Positions 57,448 to 64,000 of a DNA stretch of 64,000 nucleotides are shown here, one piece after another; position 1 is the stretch's first letter; the number at the start of each line of letters is the position of its first letter. A program made the translations under genes and the position numbers. Source of the DNA: Artemisia argyi (taxonomy: Eukaryota; Streptophyta; Magnoliopsida; Asterales; Asteraceae). The stretch covers positions 140,205,505 through 140,269,504 of the forward strand of contig CM060706.1 in NCBI GenBank assembly GCA_030686995.1, in the 5' to 3' direction. The notes under the pieces were generated by a model, which had not been told where the DNA came from, searched no databases, and saw nothing but the letters and a program-made list of their open reading frames with translations.

Positions 57448-58431
57448 TTTTTTATTACTACTACTACTAATTACTATAAATAATTTTTTTACTTGGATTA
57501 TTAGAGATAACTAAAGAGAGAGATATCTCATTATTATTTATTAATTTGTTTTTGTACGTTCCTTTGGTATTTTTAGTTAGATTTTCAATGCCTGGTAGTA
57601 GTTAGTAATTTATTTTTTGCATGTTACATTTTGTTTAAGGTTTCATTTCAACTTAATTATAAGGCTACATTTTACACAGAGTCACTGTAAATCTCTGTGT
57701 AATTAACTGCAAATAATTAAAGTCATGACGATCCATTCATAACTGTTAAGTTTCAGTTGTTTTCAGGTCATGTTTTTCACCCACCATGTTTTTATTTGCA
57801 TTGGAACCTCTACATTCTTTGTTGAGTAAGTTGCAAAAAATGTACAATTGCAGACGCAATCTTTATAACTGCGGGCATAGTTTTGTGAGATTTTTTTTGG
57901 TTTGGATATCATCTCTAGTCAAATGGAAGAAGGGCTGAAATTAACACAAGGGTACTTGTCATTTGAATATGATCAAATTTCCGGACCAAAAGCTTTTCAC
58001 AAACATTATGTCTGCACTTTACAAGTTTTAAAGATTGCTCTTGCAATTTGAAGAACCAAAAGTGCGGTTTTTGCAATTTACTCAACTTTGATTCTAGATC
58101 TGTTTTAGAATTTGTGGTATGATTAACGTAGTGTAAGAAATAATGTTCTTATGTGTTTTACTTTTTACCGTACCATGTGTGATAATTATTACTGCGTTTG
58201 ATGAAACTAGTCAGTTTCATCTTGACAAACACTAGCTCATGATGTAATGCCAAACACCCCCACTAGTTCAAAACGCAATACCAAACACCCTTTACACCTT
58301 TATTTTTTTGGATTTGAAGGAAAACAAGCAAACAGTAATATTATGATTTGAGAAAAGAGTAACGGTGCAAACTTAAACACGAAATGAAATACTACAAATC
58401 AAAGTCTTTATATATGTCGATGCCCCCAACC
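57448..58431. other. Intergenic region between HLH and UGT genes
   Basis: Holds the 3' end of the HLH transcript and the 3' flank of the UGT gene (the genes converge). The part from about 58080 to 58380 is repeated, diverged, at about 63000-63260, for example AAGAAATAATGTTCTTATGT and ACTTTTTACCGTACCA and GACAAACACTAGCTCA. Confidence 0.6.
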
Positions 58432-60207
58432 TTATTCTGCGTCACTTTCTTTCTCATGAATCCATTCAATAAAATCAGTCAAGTTCTTCTTCGAGCTTCC
58501 ACCTTTTTTGATACTACTTGTAACCTTTTCTTTGAGAGCCAACGCATTCGCTTTAAACGTTGTGTTGCTTAGCAGCACGTTAACTTTGTTTCCAAGCTCA
58601 TCTCGTGTTATAATCCCTTCATTGTTCTTATTAAATGTCACTCCAATCTTCCATATGTCACAGATGTAACTTTCATTATGAAACTGATCAGCAAAATAAG
58701 GCCAACACATAAAAGGTACTCCATTATTAACACCTTCTAGAGTCGAGTTCCAACCACAATGGCTCAAGAAACAAGCCACTGAAGGGTGAGCCAACACCTT
58801 CTGTTGAGGGGCCCAGTTCACAATTTTGCCTCGAGATTGAATCCTGTCCATGAACCCATCTGGGTACGTGGCTGTAGTCTCCTTGGTTATACCTGGCCTG
58901 ACAACCCATAAGAATGGTCTGTTGGTTAGTTCAAGACCAATCGCTAACTCTTCGAATTGTGTCTGGTCAAAGATAGTGAAGCTTCCAAATGCTATATAGA
59001 TGACTGAGCCTGGTGCTTGAGTGTCTAACCATGTTAGGCAGGTCGAGTCTTCTTGCCAGAAGTGGCCTGCTTGTTCGGCAAGACGGTTGCTAGCTAACAA
59101 TGGACCAATTGGCGACAACTGTGGAAAATGGGTGATGGCAGGCTCAAGATGATCACTTGAGTTGCATAATATCCATTCTGCCATGGTGGCTGCCTTGACT
59201 GCTTCTGTAGTGACTTCGAAGATGATTTTTGTAGTGTCTAAGTCACCGATACATGCCCATGTGAGGTTTGATGGTTTTATGGGTGGCATGGATGGTGATA
59301 GGTGAATCATTTTATCGTTTAAAGGAATGCCTGAAACAATATCAAGGATAAATTTGTTTTTTATTAGGGCGTTTGGGATTGCTTGTTAAATAACTAAAAC
59401 ACTTTCAGTCAAAGCTATAAGCTGTTTTATCCAAAGACTCAGTTGTTTATATGCTTTAAATAAGTATAAGCACTTAAAGAAGCTATCCCACAGACTATCT
59501 TGTTATTTATAAGGATGTTTGAGATGGCTTAGTAAAGCTGCATACCTACACATTGCATATTTGTAACACAGTTAGTCTTGAGGGTGTGGGCAATTCTTAA
59601 CAAAACTGCTGATCTGATTATCTTTGAGTAGTATAAGATGTTTTGCATCACCAGATAAGCTGTTTAATTTATAAAACAATCTCAAACACGCCCTTAGATA
59701 TATGAATGAAATAGGAAAATGGTCAGTCATCTTACCACAATCGTCTATAATTTCGTCGTCAATTAGCTTCTGAAAGCTCAAGAAGGAAGCCAAAGTAGCT
59801 ACTGAGGCAGGCCAAAAGGTTGCTCGTCGAATTCCCATTTTTTCAGCTACATGCATGGACCAACCCATGCATAAATCAGCAAGAACACAAGTGACTTTGC
59901 TATCATCGTCTTTGTTAATCTTGTTTATAAGCTCTTCTAGCTTTCCAGGCATGGTTTGAACTATTGATTCCGCCACCTTGCCCAGGTCACTCCTGTCCTC
60001 CCATGGTTCAAGCCCATCTGGGATCGAAACCATTTGCATCAGACCCTTTTCTGACCAGGTAGCTGTGACCAGTTTATGATTCACTTCTGTGTTTATAAAT
60101 GTGATTTTGACACCATTTTTAACCAAGTGTTGAGCAAGTTCCATTAGCGGAATGACATGGCCTTGTGCTGGATAAGGAATGACTATAACATGAGTAGTAT
60201 GTTCCAT
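58432..60207 (-). CDS. UDP-glycosyltransferase, UGT83A1-like (two exons)
   Basis: Exon 1 is 60207-59736 and exon 2 is 59330-58432, with donor GTAAG and acceptor TTTCAG. The product is 456 residues, close to the usual 450-465. The N-terminal acceptor domain has PYPAQGHVIPL with catalytic-type His17. The 44-residue PSPG box spans 330-373, from WAPQQKVL through SHCGWNSTLEG (348-358) to FADQ; the final Gln373 favours UDP-glucose. The enzyme would transfer glucose to a small lipophilic acceptor in the cytosol; the acceptor is unknown. I placed the start at ATG 60207, because earlier in-frame codons do not resemble UGTs. The sequence IPDGLEPWEDRSDLGK is typical of group L/UGT83. The gene is intact by eye, and a truncated second copy lies at 63328-63502. 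Confidence 0.88.
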
Positions 60208-60449
60208 ATCTTTGTGTTGGTAGTTACTTGATACTAGTAATATTTTTGTGTCTTTTATAGACAGGCATGGTTGAGATACCAAAGATATAACTCTTGTTTG
60301 TTTTTGTCTGTTTTGTGCATTGTTTTTCGAGTTTTGATGCTTCAAAGTATAACATATCTTTGCTTTAGGAATCTTAAACTTAGCTTGAGTTTCATAAACT
60401 TTTTGTTGCTTCTCTTGTGTTATTAACCATGCTGTTTGTAGCATAATGA

Positions 60450-60450
<1 letters not shown>

Positions 60451-60490
<40 letters not shown>
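60451..60490. repeat. Poly(A) tract upstream of the UGT gene
   Basis: About 40 A bases following ATGACA. No retroposon body was recognised beside it. Confidence 0.85.
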
Positions 60491-60491
<1 letters not shown>

Positions 60492-61082
60492 AGGCTTTGT
60501 TGCCTGCTTAGTTCTTTGACAAAGAAATTACAATACTTAGATTCAAGAACTAGTCTATGTCACTACTCAAATACTCTGCCAATCTCTGTGAGAGTAAGAA
60601 TTATTAAAAGAATTTTCATTTTTTTCTCATAGATAATGTCTTGTTCGATAACTTGGTTAAAACTTGATGGTGACTCCTACTCCGATCTCATGTAGTTTGG
60701 TAATATAAATGATTTCGTAGCTGCCGTCTTCTAGATTCCTTGTTTAACATCTTATGGTAACAAAGTTTTTGTCTTTGAGAGGTCATTGTCTTAAGTTAAA
60801 ATTTCTCTATGTTATCTGTTCGCACCATGCATCCATTGGGGCTTATTGAAGAGGGCCATATATTGGACATGATCAAACCTTCCAAAATCCACTACAGGCA
60901 AGCTATGGGGATGAACAAGAGGGTTTCTAGGCGCACAAATATAAAAAAGCGGCCCCCAAATAAACCATTTCCAGCTGACATGGCAAAGTGATGACATGGT
61001 TTGTTTCCCCAATCCTATGTCTGTATGTCAGCAAATCATTCTTCCCATGTTTATATAAAATCCAAAGCTTTTACGCCACTAG
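60491..61082. other. UGT upstream region, no gene seen
   Basis: About 600 bases without coding signal; overlapping short frames on both strands at 60809-61012 have no known domain. It may contain part of the UGT promoter, unless the poly(A) tract marks an insertion boundary. Confidence 0.4.
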
Positions 61083-61095
61083 CACAAATGAGAAC

Positions 61096-61210
61096 AACAA
61101 CAACAACAACAAACCCAATCCCGCCGAGGCAGGTATGGGGGTGGTAAAGTGTAGACAGATCCTACCCCTACCCCAGGATAACCCGGAAGTAGAGAGACTT
61201 CTATTATATA
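61096..61210 (-). mobile_element. Au-like SINE, 5'-truncated
   Basis: The minus strand reads GGGGTAGGGGTAGGATCTG, then CTACACTTTACCACCCCCAT, and ends GGGTTTGTTGTTGTTGTTGTT. This is the 3' part of the widespread plant Au SINE family. Perfect 13-bp direct repeats CACAAATGAGAAC flank it (61083-61095 and 61211-61223). The tRNA-like promoter half is missing. Confidence 0.75.
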
Positions 61211-61223
61211 CACAAATGAGAAC

Positions 61224-62799
61224 ACTTCTGTTATATACACATCATTTTCGAACCAATTTAATTGATTACTAATACTAGTATTGTCCCCAAGTTGAGGCAC
61301 TCAATTGTTAAGGAAGACAATTAGACAAGGCTTGAAAACATAACTAGTTTACATTTTAGTGGTACAAATGTCCATGTCTCCTCTTGACCACCTGACAAGT
61401 TACTGCCCTTTTTGAACCAATTCGGGTATACAAAATTCTTATAGACATGCATAACATGCAAACAAATACTTCTTTTGTTTCTTTTAGCAATTTACTTTTT
61501 CCACAAGAACTGCACAATTTATGTACCACTGCTATAAGGCTGGATGTAATAGCACAGGAACGACTGCTCCACCCAAACCGACGCGTCATCGTTAATAAAC
61601 CACCCCCACCCGACACCCACGCGTCTTGGACCAATTTTGAGCGCAAGTCGGTCGTCTGCAAAACCGACTTGTGGAGAGAGTTGTGTGTATGTGTGTGTGT
61701 TGGTTTTGTGGGATATATTTGTGTATAAGTGGGGCATTTTGGGTGGTGAAATTGGTAGTCTTATAACACCCGGTTGGTTGGTGGTGGTGATGTTAAGGGA
61801 CGGAGCATATTGAGGGCAGAGTGGGGTTATGACCCCCCAAAACTTTTAACCTTCAGATGTAAATTTCATTGTTTCCTACGTGCACACAAACTAAAATAAG
61901 AACACTTTTTAAGGATTGGCCTCTCAAAAATAACACAGCTCCATTTTGGCCCCTCCTATGAACTTATCCAAGCTCCCTCACTAGTGATGTTGGTGGTGGA
62001 GTGAAAATGTGATGTGGCGCGCTGAGTTGGCGGCGGTGATGTTGGTCAACATTACACCCAACCTAAATAACAAGCTATGGTAGTAGTATTAACTACTAAC
62101 ACCATACCTTATAAGCTTCTGAGACATCTCACCCCTGCTCAGCACAGCTGCAGGATATCGTTGTCAAAATTTAGGTACACTTAAGGGTCAATGAACTATT
62201 TTCTCTGATAAACAGGATCTTTAGTTACTGAATTATAGCTATAGTTACTGTTACCCGTTACACACCTCATATTATGAAGCCTTAAATTAAATAACCTTCA
62301 TTCACTTCTTTATGCTGTCGTAAAGGTTCAAGTGTACGAAATTTTCTTTTCGTTCTTTGATTTTTAAACAACCATAGTTTGGTTAGTCACATCTGATTTC
62401 TTCAAACCAATGGAAGACGATTGTGCAAGGGCAGCCTTATCAGTCCCGGTAATTGGGCCAACACTCCCGATTGACCAGTGCAAGCCATCTGAACCAAAGA
62501 ACTATACGAATCATGCATCATACTCGGTTTTTGGGGCCTTGTGATTCTTTAACGAGGTTGAGACGAGATGCAAAAGTTAATGTAATTCCCATGAGCAGAT
62601 TTCAGATGGGAAAGTGATGTTCCTTGAAAGATCTTTATTATTACAATTTGCACTTCCATTCTTTATCGATGTTCTTATACTAGGCTCACAAGATCATCCC
62701 ATGCCAGAAAAAAATTGTTTCGCAGGTACATCCACCCATGCATTCAGGAGATTTTTAATGCCTATTTTATGGCATCTCCAAATTAGTTTGTTTATATAT
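61224..62799. other. Intergenic region without supported genes
   Basis: Several overlapping short frames (for example 61356-61737 on both strands, 62614-62913 plus) have no known domains. Part around 61790-61990 has CCCCCCAAAACTTTT-type sequence common in small DNA transposons. Nothing firm can be called. Confidence 0.4.
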
Positions 62800-63327
62800 T
62801 TGCTTGTATGTTACAGTACATTTTATGCTAACTTATTAAGGTTTCATTTGGAGTTGTTGATCAATAAACTGCAAAAACCGTCATTGTGTCCAACTCGCAG
62901 GTGCAATCACTAAAACTTCAAAAGTCCAGGCGCATCTAAGTTTTAGGGAATGCGGTTGCAATTGGATTTAACTAACGGTTTTTGAAAGTTTATGAACATT
63001 ATTTTCTGGATCTATTTTAAAATTTGGGGTATGATTGATGCAGGGTAAGAAATAATATTCTTATGTTATTTTACTTTTTACCGTACCAAGTCTGATAATA
63101 ATTGATCATCTAACAAATTAACTTTTTTGATGATACTCAGTTTGATCTTGACAAACACTAGCTCAAAATGCAATACCAAACACCCTTTACATTTTGGAAA
63201 TTCAAGAAAACAAGCTAACAAATGATATGATTTGAGAAAATTGCAACGGAATTTTAACCTCGGAATGTAACGTTAAACACGGAAATGAAATACAATCAAC
63301 GTCTTTGTAGTGTAGAAGCCCCTAGCC
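62800..63327 (-). repeat. Duplicated 3' flank of the UGT gene
   Basis: A diverged copy of the flank at about 57790-58431. Shared landmarks are GTAAGAAATAAT, TTACTTTTTACCGTACCA, TCTTGACAAACACTAGCTCA and CCAAACACCCTTTAC. It leads directly into the second UGT 3' end, so the duplication included gene and downstream sequence. Confidence 0.65.
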
Positions 63328-63502
63328 TTAATCAGAATCACTTTCTTTCTCATAAATCCATTCAATGAAAGCGTCAAGTTCTTTTTCGAGCTTCCACCGT
63401 TTTTGATACTTCTAGCAACCTTTTCTTTTAGAGCCAGTGCCTTCTCTTTAAACGTCCCGTCACTAAGCAGCATATTCACTTTGTTTTCAATCTCACCTTG
63501 TG
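63328..63502 (-). pseudogene. Second UGT83A-like gene, C-terminal fragment with frameshift
   Basis: The minus strand encodes VNMLLSDGTFKEKALALKEK and SIKNGGSSKKNL, clearly homologous to residues 407-440 of the neighbouring UGT. A one-base loss after KKNL throws the frame. The correct C-terminus (AFIEWIYEKESDSD) is still readable in the next frame to a TAA at 63328-63330. Upstream the gene is cut at 63503 by the T-run of an inserted LINE. The rest of the gene, if present, lies beyond the window. Confidence 0.85.
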
Positions 63503-64000
63503 TTTTTTTTTTGATCCAAAAAGAGAAGCTAAATTATCAATTAGAAGAAATTACATCATCGGTTGCACATATACATGCACATTGTGGAACGCTACCTTCT
63601 AAGATTAACTCATCGCTACATTCCAAAGCCCAAAAAGCTATATTATGCGCAACCTTATTCCCTTCTCTTTTGACAAAAGACCAATTACATGAACTAAAAC
63701 TTAAGGAATTAGAAACGATTTGTGCAAACATGCTCGCAATTTGAAGAAGAGTAGTACCTCTCTGGAGTGCGTTAATTAAGCATAGAGAGTCTGATTCAAA
63801 AATGACCTTGGAATAACCCTTGTTGTGTGCTTGTTTTGTCGCCCATAAAAGCGCCTTAGCTTCGGCCTCCAATGGATAGCTTACATAGCGTTCTACCTGA
63901 GCACCTGAAAGAAGCACATCCCCACGATCATTCCTAGCAACGAAACCCAATCCAGCCTTACCAGACTCTTTTTGCCATGACGCATCACAATTAAACTTGA
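63503..64000 (-). mobile_element. L1-type LINE 3' end with RNase H domain, continues beyond window
   Basis: The A-tail appears as a T-run at 63503-63512. The minus-strand frame 63950-63537 and its continuation to the window edge encode an RNase H-like (RVT_3) domain: MGFVARNDRGDVLLSG, EAEAKALLWATKQAH, the acidic FESDSLCLINAL and FVKREGNKVAHNIAFWAL. This is the C-terminal domain of the ORF2 of many plant L1 elements. It would degrade RNA in the RNA-DNA hybrid. The insertion lies inside the second UGT copy; the 5' part and the target duplication are outside the window. Confidence 0.8.

Noticed and set aside
62391..62541. Plus-strand peptide with VIGPTLP resembling a glycosyltransferase segment
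   Set aside because: Too short, lacks the PSPG box, and the match could be chance; not enough to call a gene fragment.

Overview
This is a plant nuclear window, very probably from a daisy-family (Asteraceae) genome and perhaps tribe Anthemideae. The grounds are the spliced plant genes, the high AT content with long (TA)n tracts, and Copia elements whose extra ORFs (1775-2974 and 13720-16638) are of a type I associate with Tanacetum/Chrysanthemum assemblies. No database search was possible, so the taxon is an inference.

Most of the window is nested transposable elements. From the left: a degraded retroelement ORF (1775-2974, minus); three (TA)n tracts; the C-terminal half of a Copia gag (5938-7060, minus) facing a 5' LTR plus the N-terminal half of a gag (7292-9286, plus); two Ty3/gypsy LTR units (9287-13134 and 22518-23866), the second LTR split by a complete young Copia element W (13135-22512, minus) with a 5-bp target duplication, no reverse transcriptase and a large extra ORF. 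Next come an ARF-GAP pseudogene fragment, a SINE-like element with a (TA)n tail, and a six-exon replication protein A-like gene cut by a long LTR-like block at 26977. Then follow a Sirevirus-like LTR (29014-30711, minus) with an unusual polypurine-tract region and an accessory ORF (31168-31998), a CACTA-like terminal piece with 180-bp tandem repeats (32740-33716), Copia Y (33717-41872, minus), a solo LTR (41934-43031), the Copia X into which both Y and the solo LTR inserted (41873-44700, minus), and Copia Z (45057-50446, plus).

The right end (50447-64000) has fewer LTR elements and holds the only convincing host genes: a small atypical bHLH/HLH protein gene (57121-57447, plus) and a two-exon UGT83A-like UDP-glycosyltransferase (58432-60207, minus). 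A second, frameshifted glycosyltransferase 3' end (63328-63502), interrupted by a LINE carrying an RNase H domain, shows that the UGT locus was tandemly duplicated. Small elements here include a MITE with a 9-bp duplication, two fold-back elements, an Au-like SINE and a long minisatellite.

The most notable pattern is that several unrelated LTR elements each carry their own short iterated, often palindromic motif in non-coding control regions: GTTWCCACTG in W, TGACGGCGTCA in the gypsy LTRs, CCCCTTAAT/ATTAAGGGG palindromes just upstream of the TATA box in the Sirevirus-like LTRs, AACCGCAG in the Y leader and GGTCCCT in the block at 26977. No RNA genes, CRISPR arrays or bacterial-type operons were seen.
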